A stretch of 11,729 nucleotides of DNA from Alphaproteobacteria bacterium (GCA_019241915.1 JAFAWI010000084.1:1-11729); one strand, 5' to 3'; shown: positions 1 to 9,203, counted from the first letter of the stretch. Numbers and translations are program-made. Notes: generated by a model from the letters alone, not told the origin.

Positions 1-922
1 GTTCGCCCCTGGCGCGCACGCGCCGGCCCCAATTGGTATAGCTGACCTCGCCGACGTAGATGTCGCCACGGCTGTCGACGCTGATCCCATGCGGCGAGAT
101 GAACTGCCCGGTGGCGAGGCCGGCATGCTCGTGGCCGAGCCGGGCCAGCAGCGCACCGTCATGCGCATAGATGCTGACGCGCGGGCCGCACCCGGGGATG
201 TCGATATTGACCGCCATATCGGGGCCGATCTCACCGATGTACATGCGGCCTTGTTTGCCGGGTTCGAGGTAGAGGCCGGACGGGCGGTGCATGTTGTTCC
301 ATTGCCCCTCGTACTTGCCGTTGCCGTCGAACACCTGGACGCGGTGGTTTTCGCGGTCGGCGACATAGACGAAGCCGTCGGGGTCGCAACAGACATTGTG
401 CGCGATGTTGAACTGCCCCGGATCGGTGCCCGGCTCGCCCCACGACATGCGCAATTTGCCGTCGAGCGTGAATTTGTGGACGCGCGAATTGCCGTAGCCG
501 TCCGACACATAGACGCTGTCGCCGTCCGGCGACATCGCGGTGTGGGTGCAGCGGTGGAACGGCTCGCCCGACATATACGGCGCCGCCTTGCCGGGGACGC
601 CGATGGTCAGCAGCACCTTGCCGTCGAGCGTGCACTGGCGGACCGTGTGGTCGCCGTCGTCGGTCAGCCAGATCGTGCCGTCGGGCGCCATGAACACGCC
701 GTGCGGCCGCAGGAACACGCCCTCGCCCCAGGTGCGCAGCAAATTGCCGCCGCGGTCGAACACGCACATGGGATGCTTGCCGCGGTTGAAGGCATAGACG
801 TTGTCGTGCGCGTCGACGCCGACCGCCGCGACGTCGGCGTTGAACTCCATGTCGGGCGGCAGCTTTGCCCAGTTGTCCTGCACCTCGTAGCGATACCCAT
901 CGGTGCCGAGTATCACGGCCAT
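1..922 (-). CDS. NHL-repeat beta-propeller protein, peptidyl-alpha-hydroxyglycine alpha-amidating lyase (PAL)-like; 3' end outside window
   Basis: The 307 visible residues form repeated blades of the NHL type, each ending in motifs such as 'GTIWLTDDG', 'SVYVSDGYGNSRV', 'FVYVADRENHRVQVF' and 'DIYVGE'. The best family match is the bacterial branch of PAL, the lyase domain that in animals splits peptidyl-alpha-hydroxyglycine into an amidated peptide and glyoxylate. Aligned from memory with rat PAL, the counterparts of all its key residues appear: Arg47, His74, Tyr143, His175, Arg190 and His278, where the three histidines would be the zinc ligands. There is no signal peptide (it begins MAVILGTDGY), so a cytoplasmic location is inferred, unlike animal PAL. 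The start is the ATG at 922-920, with a strong AGGAGG site (930-935) 7 bases upstream. The frame is open to the left edge. It diverges from pdxJ; no hydroxylating monooxygenase gene is visible. The true substrate is unknown, and a sugar-lactonase-like or purely structural propeller role cannot be excluded. Confidence 0.85.
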   Translation of the reverse strand, partial: MAVILGTDGYRYEVQDNWAKLPPDMEFNADVAAVGVDAHDNVYAFNRGKHPMCVFDRGGNLLRTWGEGVFLRPHGVFMAPDGTIWLTDDGDHTVRQCTLDGKVLLTIGVPGKAAPYMSGEPFHRCTHTAMSPDGDSVYVSDGYGNSRVHKFTLDGKLRMSWGEPGTDPGQFNIAHNVCCDPDGFVYVADRENHRVQVFDGNGKYEGQWNNMHRPSGLYLEPGKQGRMYIGEIGPDMAVNIDIPGCGPRVSIYAHDGALLARLGHEHAGLATGQFISPHGISVDSRGDIYVGEVSYTNWGRRVRARGE

Positions 923-953
923 GGCACATCCTCCTGCGAGCGCGGCTTTTTCC

Positions 954-983
954 ACTATAGTAGCCGATCGCGTCGGCCGTCAT
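954..983 (-). promoter_or_regulatory. Candidate sigma70-type promoter of the NHL gene
   Basis: On the minus strand a TATAGT -10 element (959-954) lies 18 bases downstream of ATGACG (983-978), which matches four of six bases of TTGACA. A transcript starting near 947 would have a leader of about 25 bases containing the AGGAGG ribosome site. The -35 half lies in the edge of the repeat at 978-1006. ACTATAGT (954-961) is its own reverse complement, so a -10 can also be read on the plus strand towards pdxJ, but there it has no recognisable -35. Prediction from sequence only. Confidence 0.35.
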
Positions 984-1006
984 ACCGGCGAAGGCCGGTA
1001 TCCACG
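978..1006. repeat. Dispersed palindromic repeat between NHL gene and pdxJ
   Basis: Perfect 8-base arms ATACCGGC (982-989) and GCCGGTAT (994-1001) flank a GAAG loop. Read on the minus strand, the segment encodes the '..WIPAFAGMTA' string that is a hallmark of a very common intergenic repeat in GC-rich alphaproteobacteria. It sits in the 178-base divergent gap and is not part of either gene. If transcribed it would form a short hairpin in the pdxJ leader. Family assignment is from memory of the motif; copy number in this genome is unknown. Confidence 0.65.
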
Positions 1007-1100
1007 TCCGGCGTGCGCCGGCGACGGCATCGTCGGTCACGGCCTGCGCCGCGACGACAAGCAAAGCGGCGGCACGTCAATTCGATTGCGGATGCAGGTC

Positions 1101-1850
1101 ATGGCAAGGCTCAGCGTCAACCTCAACAAGATCGCGCTGCTGCGCAATTCGCGCCGCACCGGCGTGCCGGACCTGCTTGAGTTCGCGCGCCTTGCCTATG
1201 AGGCGGGCGCGCAGGGCATCACGGTGCACCCGCGCCCTGACGAGCGCCACATCCGCGGCGGCGATGTGCCGGCGTTGGCGGCGTTGATGCACGACTGGCG
1301 GCCGGCCTGCGAGCTCAGCATCGAGGGCTATCCGGACGAGCGGCTGTTCGCGATCTGCGAGGCGGTGCGGCCCGAGCAGTGCACCCTGGTGCCGGACGGG
1401 CCCGGGGTGCTGACCTCGGAAGAAGGCTGGAAACTCGACAATCGCGACACGCCGCTGGTCACCGCGGCGGTGGCGCGGCTCAGCAAGCTCGGCGCGCGGG
1501 CGATCCTGTTCATCGACCCGGACCCGAACGTGGTCGAGCGCGTGCCCGGCACCGGCGCCGACGGCGTCGAAATCTACACCGGCAGCTATGCCGCCGCGTT
1601 CCGCACCGGCGACGCCGGCGCCAGGTTGAAGGCGTGCGGCGACACCGCCGCGCGCGCCGGGCAGCGCGGTCTCGTCGTCAATGCCGGGCACGACCTCAAC
1701 CTCGATAACCTGCCGACGCTGGTCGCGGCGATGCCCAACCTCGCCGAAGCCTCGATCGGCCACGAGCTGACGGCGGATGCGCTAAAGATGGGCTGGCAGA
1801 CGGCGGTGCGGGCCTACAAATCGGCGCTGGCCGGCGGCACCGAAGCGTAG
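1101..1850 (+). CDS. pdxJ: Pyridoxine 5'-phosphate synthase PdxJ
   Basis: Condenses 1-deoxy-D-xylulose 5-phosphate with 3-amino-2-oxopropyl phosphate to pyridoxine 5'-phosphate, the ring-closing step of the DXP-dependent vitamin B6 pathway, in the cytoplasm. The 249-residue product has the usual length and starts with the family signature (LSVNLNKIALLRN). Expected active-site residues are present: His43, Arg45 and His50 in ITVHPRPDERHIR, Glu71, Glu157 in VEIYTGSY, and His197 in VNAGHDL; SIGHELTADAL (218-228) is the phosphate-binding C-terminal element. The 'EGYP' and 'HPRPDERHIR' wording matches the alphaproteobacterial/Bacteroidetes-like form rather than the E. coli one. The ATG at 1101 is chosen because homologues begin there; an in-frame ATG at 1092 would add three residues, and neither has a strong ribosome site. 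The TAG stop (1848-1850) lies in the border of the repeat that follows. It is monocistronic here: acpS or recO, which often neighbour pdxJ, are absent. Confidence 0.97.
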   Translation: MARLSVNLNKIALLRNSRRTGVPDLLEFARLAYEAGAQGITVHPRPDERHIRGGDVPALAALMHDWRPACELSIEGYPDERLFAICEAVRPEQCTLVPDGPGVLTSEEGWKLDNRDTPLVTAAVARLSKLGARAILFIDPDPNVVERVPGTGADGVEIYTGSYAAAFRTGDAGARLKACGDTAARAGQRGLVVNAGHDLNLDNLPTLVAAMPNLAEASIGHELTADALKMGWQTAVRAYKSALAGGTEA

Positions 1851-2041
1851 GGCGGAAAAGCCCGGCGAAAGCCGGGCGTCATCCGCCGCATCTTGTTCCG
1901 GATAACCGCGGATGACGCTGCGCTCATCCGCCCTACACCCGGCTGGCCAGCGGCACCGAAGCGTACGGCGGAAAAACGCAGCGCTTTCCGCCGACAATCG
2001 GAACGGCATTTGGCGGATGACGCTGCGCTTATCCGCCCTAC
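1826..2041. repeat. Degenerate tandem repeat of palindromic elements, unit 1 overlapping the pdxJ 3' end
   Basis: Two units (1826-1936 and 1942-2041) share a 34-base left part (1826-1859 versus 1942-1975, two mismatches) and a 29-base right part (1908-1936 versus 2013-2041, one mismatch), with unlike middles of 48 and 37 bases. The left part contains the last codons of pdxJ; in the second copy the stop TAG has become TAC. Internal hairpins are GCCCGGC/GCCGGGC with a GAAA loop (1860-1877), GCGGATGA/TCATCCGC (1908-1931), GGCGGAAA/TTTCCGCC (1967-1992) and GGCGGAT/ATCCGCC (2012-2037). The element fills the gap between the convergent pdxJ and MFS genes and could end transcription from both sides, though no T-tract follows the stems. 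The right part is related to the element at 6320-6349 (five mismatches in 30). Confidence 0.8.
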
Positions 2042-2053
2042 GCCGGCTTCCGA

Positions 2054-3544
2054 TCACGGCCCCGGGCGCACCGGACTGAGCCGGGTCGGCAGCGCCATCG
2101 TTGCGATCAGGGTCACGATCGCAATCACCACCGCCAGCAGAAACGCGCCGTGCGCGGCGGCGCCGACCGCGTCGGCCAGACGCGCCAGATTATCGATGCC
2201 GAGGCTGGCCCGGGTGTTGGGGTCGAGCATGCGGTTGACGAGTGCTGCCGAGCCGGGCAGCAGTCGGTCGACGCCAAAATTGAGGATCGCGCCGTAAGCC
2301 GCGGCGCCTACCGACATACCGAGCATGCGCATGAACATCTGCGAGCCGGTGCCGATGCCGCGCTCGTGAAATCCGACCGTAGCCTGGATCGCGACCAGGT
2401 AGGTGGTGTTGCAAAAACCCATCCCGATACCGGAAATGAAGCCGGCGGCGGCGGGCCACAGCCACGGGCTTTGCGGGGTCATCATCCCGAGCATTGCCGC
2501 CGCGACCACCAGCGAGGCGCCGCCGATCGAAGCCGTCAGCCGGTACGAGGTGCGGATCATCAGCCGCCCCGCGGCAAACGCGGCGAACATCCAGCTCACC
2601 GACTGGGCTGCGATCACCAGCCCGGCGATCCCAGGACTTTGGCCCATGACGCCTTGGACATAGGTCGGCAGCAGCGCCGATACCGCCATCGACGTCGCCG
2701 AGCCGCCAAACCCGCCGAGATTGCACAGCGCCACCACGCGCCGGCGCCACAGGCCGAGCGGCAGCATCGGCTCCACCGCCCGCCGCTCGTGGACGAACAG
2801 CATCGCCAACGCCGCGGCGCCGACCGTCGCCAGCACGCCGACCCGCACCGCGCCGAGGCTCTTCGCCTGCACCAGCGCCAGCATCAGCGCGCCGATCCCG
2901 ATCACCAGCAGCACACCGCCCAGATGGTCGATGCGGTGCTTGCGCCGCTCGACCCGCTCGGGCAGGAACGTCGCGAACATCGCGATCGCCAGCAGGCCGA
3001 TCGGCAAATTGACCCAGAACACCACCGACCAGTGGACGCGCTGGACCAGATAGGCGCCGAGTGCCGGGCCGACGACCGCGGCGAGGCCGAAGACCGCCGA
3101 GGTCCAGCCCTGCACCCGGGCGCGCTCGGCCGGGGTGTAGATGTCGCCGATGATGGTCATCGAAATCGGCTGGATGGCGCCCGAGCCACAGCCCTGCAGC
3201 GCGCGAAACAGCACCAGAGCCTCGACCGAGCGGGCAAAACCGCACAAGGTCGTGCCGACGAGAAACAGCGAGGTGCCGAAGAAGAACACCCGCTTGCGGC
3301 CGTACAGGTCGGCGAGCCGGCCGTAGAGCGGGATCGTCACCGCCATGGTCAGCAGCGGCGCCGCGAAGACCCAGCTGAACAGCTCGAACCCGTTGAGGTC
3401 GCCGATGATGGTCGGCAGCGCAGTGGCGACGATGCTGCTTTCGACCGCGGGGATAAAGGTCGCGATCAGCGCGGCGACAAACACCACCGTGCGATGCGGC
3501 ACGATGACGGCCGGCCGCACCTGCTGCGCGACGGTCTGGTCCAC
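2054..3544 (-). CDS. MFS drug/solute exporter, DHA2 (EmrB/QacA) type
   Basis: Inner-membrane proton-coupled transporter of the major facilitator superfamily; the substrate cannot be read from sequence. The 496-residue protein has about 14 hydrophobic segments, typical of the DHA2 family. Signatures in order: helix 1 'ESSIVATALPTI' (35-46, the family's D1 motif with Glu35 where Asp is usual), motif A 'GRLADLYGRKR' (75-85), motif B-like 'RALQGCGSG' (114-122) and motif C 'VVGPALGAYL' (157-166). The chosen start is GTG at 3544-3542, because GGAGGA (3554-3559) lies 9 bases upstream; an in-frame TTG at 3571 would add nine residues but lacks a ribosome site. A candidate promoter is TTGTCC (3618-3613) and TACTCT (3595-3590) with a 17-base spacer, weak. 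It diverges from the amidohydrolase and converges with pdxJ. No periplasmic adaptor (EmrA-like) or regulator gene is adjacent. Confidence 0.9.
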   Translation of the reverse strand: MDQTVAQQVRPAVIVPHRTVVFVAALIATFIPAVESSIVATALPTIIGDLNGFELFSWVFAAPLLTMAVTIPLYGRLADLYGRKRVFFFGTSLFLVGTTLCGFARSVEALVLFRALQGCGSGAIQPISMTIIGDIYTPAERARVQGWTSAVFGLAAVVGPALGAYLVQRVHWSVVFWVNLPIGLLAIAMFATFLPERVERRKHRIDHLGGVLLVIGIGALMLALVQAKSLGAVRVGVLATVGAAALAMLFVHERRAVEPMLPLGLWRRRVVALCNLGGFGGSATSMAVSALLPTYVQGVMGQSPGIAGLVIAAQSVSWMFAAFAAGRLMIRTSYRLTASIGGASLVVAAAMLGMMTPQSPWLWPAAAGFISGIGMGFCNTTYLVAIQATVGFHERGIGTGSQMFMRMLGMSVGAAAYGAILNFGVDRLLPGSAALVNRMLDPNTRASLGIDNLARLADAVGAAAHGAFLLAVVIAIVTLIATMALPTRLSPVRPGP

Positions 3545-3553
3545 GACGACGCT

Positions 3554-3580
3554 TCCTCCGGCTGCCCGCAATTTGGGCAG
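3554..3580 (-). promoter_or_regulatory. Ribosome site with an adjoining inverted repeat in the MFS leader
   Basis: CTGCCC (3562-3567) and GGGCAG (3575-3580) form a perfect 6-base inverted repeat with a 7-base centre, ending two bases upstream of the GGAGGA ribosome site (3554-3559). It could be a leader hairpin affecting translation, or an operator; no regulator gene lies next to it. The ribosome site itself is what decides the GTG start. Confidence 0.4.
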
Positions 3581-3716
3581 AAGCCGCGGAGAGTATGGCG
3601 GCTCCCGGCGGCGGACAATCGGAGGATGCGGGACACTGATTTGCGCATCGGCAACTCACCCTCCGTCGCTGACGCGATGGGCATATGGGCGAGGGGCCAG
3701 TGGGACCCGGCGGTCT

Positions 3717-3748
3717 CATCCCCTCTCGCGCATGCGGGAGAGGGGATG
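3717..3748. repeat. Perfect 11-base inverted repeat upstream of the amidohydrolase gene
   Basis: CATCCCCTCTC (3717-3727) and GAGAGGGGATG (3738-3748) are exact complements around a 10-base centre. This is the 'CCCTCTC..GAGAGGG' type of dispersed intergenic repeat. It is followed by a stretch (about 3759-3788) resembling a decayed copy of the '..VPAFAGMT..' type repeat. Both lie in the 282-base gap between the divergent MFS and amidohydrolase genes; the rest of that gap shows no small gene or clear promoter for the amidohydrolase. No T-tract follows, so a terminator is not claimed. Confidence 0.65.
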
Positions 3749-3826
3749 CGCAAAGCGCGACCGGCGAGGGTTCCCGCCAGTCGCAATGACCGATTATGCT
3801 GTCGGAGAAATAGGGAGGCGACGCCG

Positions 3827-4981
3827 ATGAAGTACGACCTGCTGCTGACCGAGGGCCAGGTGCTCGACCCCGCGGCCGGTCTCAAGGGCGTCATGGATAT
3901 CGCGATCGCGGGCGGCAAGATCGCGGCCGTCGGACCCGGCCTGCCGCGCAACGAGGCACGCGCCACGATCAGCGCCAAGGGCCGCTACGTAACGCCCGGT
4001 CTGGTCGACATGCACGCGCATGTCTTTGTCAACGCACACGACATGGGCGGCCATACCGACGGCTTCTGCCGCGCCAGCGGCGTCACGACGTTGTGCGACG
4101 CGGGCAGCGCCGGCTCGGCCGGGTTCGCCGGGTTGCGCCAAGTGCTCGACCGCGACGTGCGGACCCGGGTGCGCGCCTTCGTCAACTTGTCGGCGATCGG
4201 CATCATCGGCGGTGCGCGAGGCACCGGCGAGCTGCACCATTTCCCTTACGCCGACCCGGAAGGCTGCGCCCGCACGATCAGCGAGAACCCGGACCTCGCG
4301 ATCGGCGTCAAGCTGCGCTTTGGGCCCGGCCTCGTCTGGGAATACTCGAACGAGCCGGTCAAGCTGGCGCGCAAGACCGCGGATATGGCGGGCGGCGTGC
4401 CGATGATGATGCACATCACCGATTCGCCGATCCCGCTGCCCGACCTGATCGAGCCGATGAAGCCGGGCGACATCGTCACCCACTGCTATCACGGCCGCGC
4501 CAACGGGATTATGGGGCAGGAGAAACAGTTCGTGCTCAAGGAGGTGGTCGAGGCGCAGCGCCACGGCATCGTTTTCGACTGCGCGCACGGCCGGAACCAT
4601 TTCAGCTTCCGGATGATCGAGAAGGCGCTCGACCAAGGATTTCTGCCCGACACGATCTCGACCGACCTGACGACGACCAGCGCCACGCGCGGCCCGGTGT
4701 GGGATTTGCCCACCACGATGTCGAAGCTGCTGCATTTCGGCATGGCGCTCGACGACATCGTCGCGCGCGCCACCGCCGCGCCGGCAAAGATCATGGGCTA
4801 CGATGGCACTGTCGGCACGCTGAAGCCCGGGGCCAACGCCGATATCGCGGTGCTGGAGCTGCGCGACGGCAACTTTCCGCTGACCGACAGCGAGGGCGAC
4901 ACGATTACCGCAAAGCGCCGGATCATCGCGCAGATGACGCTGCGCGACGGCCGCGTCTGCTACGAGCGGCCAGCCGAATAG
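3827..4981 (+). CDS. Metal-dependent amidohydrolase/deacetylase (EF_0837 / COG3964-like)
   Basis: Predicted cytoplasmic hydrolase of the amidohydrolase superfamily (384 residues, normal length). The small beta-sandwich is built from both ends ('LLLTEGQVLDP' at 5-15 and 'LKPGANADIAVLEL' at 332-345) around a TIM barrel. Visible metal ligands are His63 and His65 (LVDMHAHV), the bridging Lys162 in GVKLRF (probably carboxylated), His196 (MMMHITDS), His219 (VTHCYHG) and the catalytic Asp280 (ISTDLTT). These spacings fit the family annotated as 'amidohydrolase/deacetylase family metallohydrolase'; at least one characterised relative acts on small N- or O-acetyl compounds, but this substrate is unknown. 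Dihydroorotase or hydantoinase are less likely because the loop sequences differ. The ATG start has GGGAGG (3813-3818) 8 bases upstream. Its end lies only 13 bases from the stop of the convergent small gene. Confidence 0.88.
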   Translation: MKYDLLLTEGQVLDPAAGLKGVMDIAIAGGKIAAVGPGLPRNEARATISAKGRYVTPGLVDMHAHVFVNAHDMGGHTDGFCRASGVTTLCDAGSAGSAGFAGLRQVLDRDVRTRVRAFVNLSAIGIIGGARGTGELHHFPYADPEGCARTISENPDLAIGVKLRFGPGLVWEYSNEPVKLARKTADMAGGVPMMMHITDSPIPLPDLIEPMKPGDIVTHCYHGRANGIMGQEKQFVLKEVVEAQRHGIVFDCAHGRNHFSFRMIEKALDQGFLPDTISTDLTTTSATRGPVWDLPTTMSKLLHFGMALDDIVARATAAPAKIMGYDGTVGTLKPGANADIAVLELRDGNFPLTDSEGDTITAKRRIIAQMTLRDGRVCYERPAE

Positions 4982-4994
4982 CGCGCCGTGCGGT

Positions 4995-5261
4995 CTACGA
5001 GCCGCGTTGCGCGGCGGGAACCGGCGCGTTCTCGCCGGCCGCCGCGGCGGTCGCCGCATCGATCGCCTGCTGCGATGTCACCGTCTCTTGGCGCTGATGC
5101 CGGTAGTCCTCGACATCGCGCCAACTGACCGCGATCGCGGCAATGACGACAGCGGCGGCGAGGATCGCAAACAACACGCCGGCCGGCCGCACGAAGACGA
5201 TCACAAAAATGGCGATCACCGCCAGAATACCGATGATCTGCAACACTGTCGTCGACATCAT
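4995..5261 (-). CDS. Small two-helix membrane protein of unknown function
   Basis: 88 residues. Two strongly hydrophobic segments (about 7-25 and 28-46), separated only by a short Arg-Pro turn, form a helical hairpin; the remaining 42 residues are polar, with an acidic/basic stretch (SWRDVEDYRHQRQE) and an alanine-rich tail. No family recognised. The start is one of two adjacent ATGs (5261 or 5258), preceded by GGGAG (5270-5274) at 8 bases, which is good evidence of translation. It diverges from the EamA transporter across 84 bases. The gap contains an A/T-richer patch (5281-5297) but no clear promoter pair. A link to EamA transport is possible but unsupported. Confidence 0.7.
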   Translation of the reverse strand: MMSTTVLQIIGILAVIAIFVIVFVRPAGVLFAILAAAVVIAAIAVSWRDVEDYRHQRQETVTSQQAIDAATAAAAGENAPVPAAQRGS

Positions 5262-5345
5262 TGCGCTTGCTCCCGTGTCGATTTTGGTTAACGGGAAACG
5301 GGGGCTGCCGCGGCGGGTTCCGCTGCCCATGTGCCGGGCGCCGCG

Positions 5346-6287
5346 ATGACCGGGATACGGCCGTGGCCGGCGGCGGCGGCAGCCGTGACCGGCAGTGTTG
5401 CGGTCGGCTTTATGCCGCTGCTGGCGCGGCACCTCTACGGCGCCGGGCTCGACCCGGTCTCGATGCTCACCTGGCGCTATGCGATCGCCCTGCCGGCGCT
5501 GCTCGCCGCCGCGGCGCTGACCCGGGTCGATCCGGTCGCGGCCTGGCGCGGCGGCGCCTGGAAGATCGTCGTCGTCGGCGCGACGCTCGGTGCCGGGCAG
5601 ACGATCACCTTCTGGGAGAGCATCCGCTTTATCGACACCGGCGTCGCGGTGCTGCTGTTCTATATCTATCCCGCGCTGACGCTGATCCTCGACCGCGTCC
5701 TGTTCCGGCGCCCGATCCGGCCGCGCGCGGTATTGTGCGTCGCGATCATCCTGGCCGGCGCTGGCTGGATCACGCTGCCCGGGCTGCACGCCGGCGCGAT
5801 CGATCCGCGCGGTCTTGCCTGGGCGATCCCGTCGCCGGTCGTCTATGCATTCTACCTGGCGGCCAATTCGGTGCTGCTGCGCCGACAGCGGCCGCTGACC
5901 GGCGCGATCGCTCTCTATCTCGGCATGGCCCTGACTTTTGCCGCGACGTGCCTGGCGCAGGGGCTCGCGGTGCCAAAAGACGCCGATGACTGGCTCGCGA
6001 TGCTGGCCGCGGCGCTCGGCACCGGCGCGCTGGTCATCACGCTGTTCTCGTACAGCGTGCCGCGGCTGGGGCCGTCGAGCTACGCGATCGTCGCCAATCT
6101 CGAACTGGTGACGGTGGTGACGGTCGGCGTCACGCTGCTCGGCGAGCCGATGACCCCCGAGCGCGCCTTTGGCGGGGCGCTGATCGTCGCCGGCATCGTC
6201 GGCTACGGGCTGTTGCGCAAGCCCGAGGCCATACCCGGTCTGAGCGACGGCGCACTGCCAGCGACACGGCGCGTAGGGGCGGATTAG
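5346..6287 (+). CDS. EamA-family (DMT superfamily) transporter
   Basis: Inner-membrane drug/metabolite transporter, 313 residues with about ten hydrophobic helices arranged as two EamA repeats (about 12-143 and 155-291). Repeat signatures are 'SIRFIDTGVAVLLFYIYPAL' (92-111) in the first half and 'LGPSSYAIVANLELV' (241-255) leading to 'LLGEPMTPERAFGGALIVAG' (264-283) in the second. Relatives export amino acids or other metabolites; the substrate is not predictable. ATG 5346 is chosen; an in-frame GTG at 5331 would add five residues, and neither has a clear ribosome site. The final codons and the TAG stop (6285-6287) lie within the palindromic repeat at 6273-6349, so the last four residues are encoded by repeat sequence. 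Confidence 0.9.
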   Translation: MTGIRPWPAAAAAVTGSVAVGFMPLLARHLYGAGLDPVSMLTWRYAIALPALLAAAALTRVDPVAAWRGGAWKIVVVGATLGAGQTITFWESIRFIDTGVAVLLFYIYPALTLILDRVLFRRPIRPRAVLCVAIILAGAGWITLPGLHAGAIDPRGLAWAIPSPVVYAFYLAANSVLLRRQRPLTGAIALYLGMALTFAATCLAQGLAVPKDADDWLAMLAAALGTGALVITLFSYSVPRLGPSSYAIVANLELVTVVTVGVTLLGEPMTPERAFGGALIVAGIVGYGLLRKPEAIPGLSDGALPATRRVGAD

Positions 6288-6349
6288 CGGAACGTAATCC
6301 GCCGAAGCCGCAGAAAAGCGGCGGATTACGCTTTGTTAATCCGCCCTAC
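6273..6349. repeat. Composite palindromic repeat between convergent EamA and acnA genes; possible two-way terminator
   Basis: Two copies of the same hairpin, GGCGGATTA/TAATCCGCC: arms 6278-6286 with 6295-6303 (8-base loop), and 6320-6328 with 6337-6345 (8-base loop). The ends are also inverted: GTAGGGG on the left and CCCTAC on the right, so the whole 77 bases could fold as one long stem or as two short ones. The family 'GTAGGGCGGATTA..TAATCCGCCCTAC' is a known type of dispersed intergenic repeat. The stop codon of EamA is inside and that of acnA lies 11 bases beyond. Termination in both directions is a reasonable inference, but there is no U-tract. Confidence 0.75.
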
Positions 6350-6359
6350 ATCTTCGAGA

Positions 6360-9053
<2,694 letters not shown>

Positions 9054-9080
9054 TGTCTCTCCCACATTCTGACCGTCAGG

Positions 9081-9132
9081 GCCGGGCGCAGTCCCGGCCA
9101 TCCACGGGGATGCCCGGCATAAAGCCGGGCAT
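9081..9132. repeat. Pair of palindromic repeats in the acnA leader region
   Basis: GCCGGG/CCCGGC (9081-9086 and 9093-9098, 6-base loop) is followed by ATGCCCGGC/GCCGGGCAT (9110-9118 and 9124-9132, loop ATAAA). The second, with the following ATGACGGG, is the common '..MPGIKPGMTG' reading dispersed repeat. Both lie 28-80 bases upstream of the acnA start codon, in the gap to the methyltransferase stop (9054-9203). Depending on where transcription begins they could act as a terminator of the upstream unit or lie in the acnA 5' leader. No clear acnA promoter was found. Confidence 0.65.
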
Positions 9133-9203
9133 GACGGGAAGGCAGCACGGGTCGGCGAACGGAACCATCGTTGGCCGCTACGATAGTCTCCGCTTCGCCG
9201 CGA

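Noticed and set aside
89..1100. Plus-strand frames antisense to the NHL gene, and an in-frame pdxJ extension back to 903
   Set aside because: The minus strand encodes a clear propeller, and the pdxJ extension would translate a dispersed repeat; homologues start at the chosen ATG.
1826..2041. CRISPR array or transposon ends
   Set aside because: Only two degenerate units with unequal middles, no regular spacing, no cas genes, no transposase and no target-site duplication.
2150..3826. Long plus-strand open frame ahead of the amidohydrolase and antisense to the MFS gene
   Set aside because: The translation is repetitive Arg/Gln/His/Asp-rich with no domain; the amidohydrolase has its own strong ribosome site at 3813-3818 and its family N-terminus at 3827.
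3794..5059. 421-codon minus-strand frame opposite the amidohydrolase
   Set aside because: No recognisable domain, basic low-complexity product, and the plus strand holds all metal ligands of a known family.
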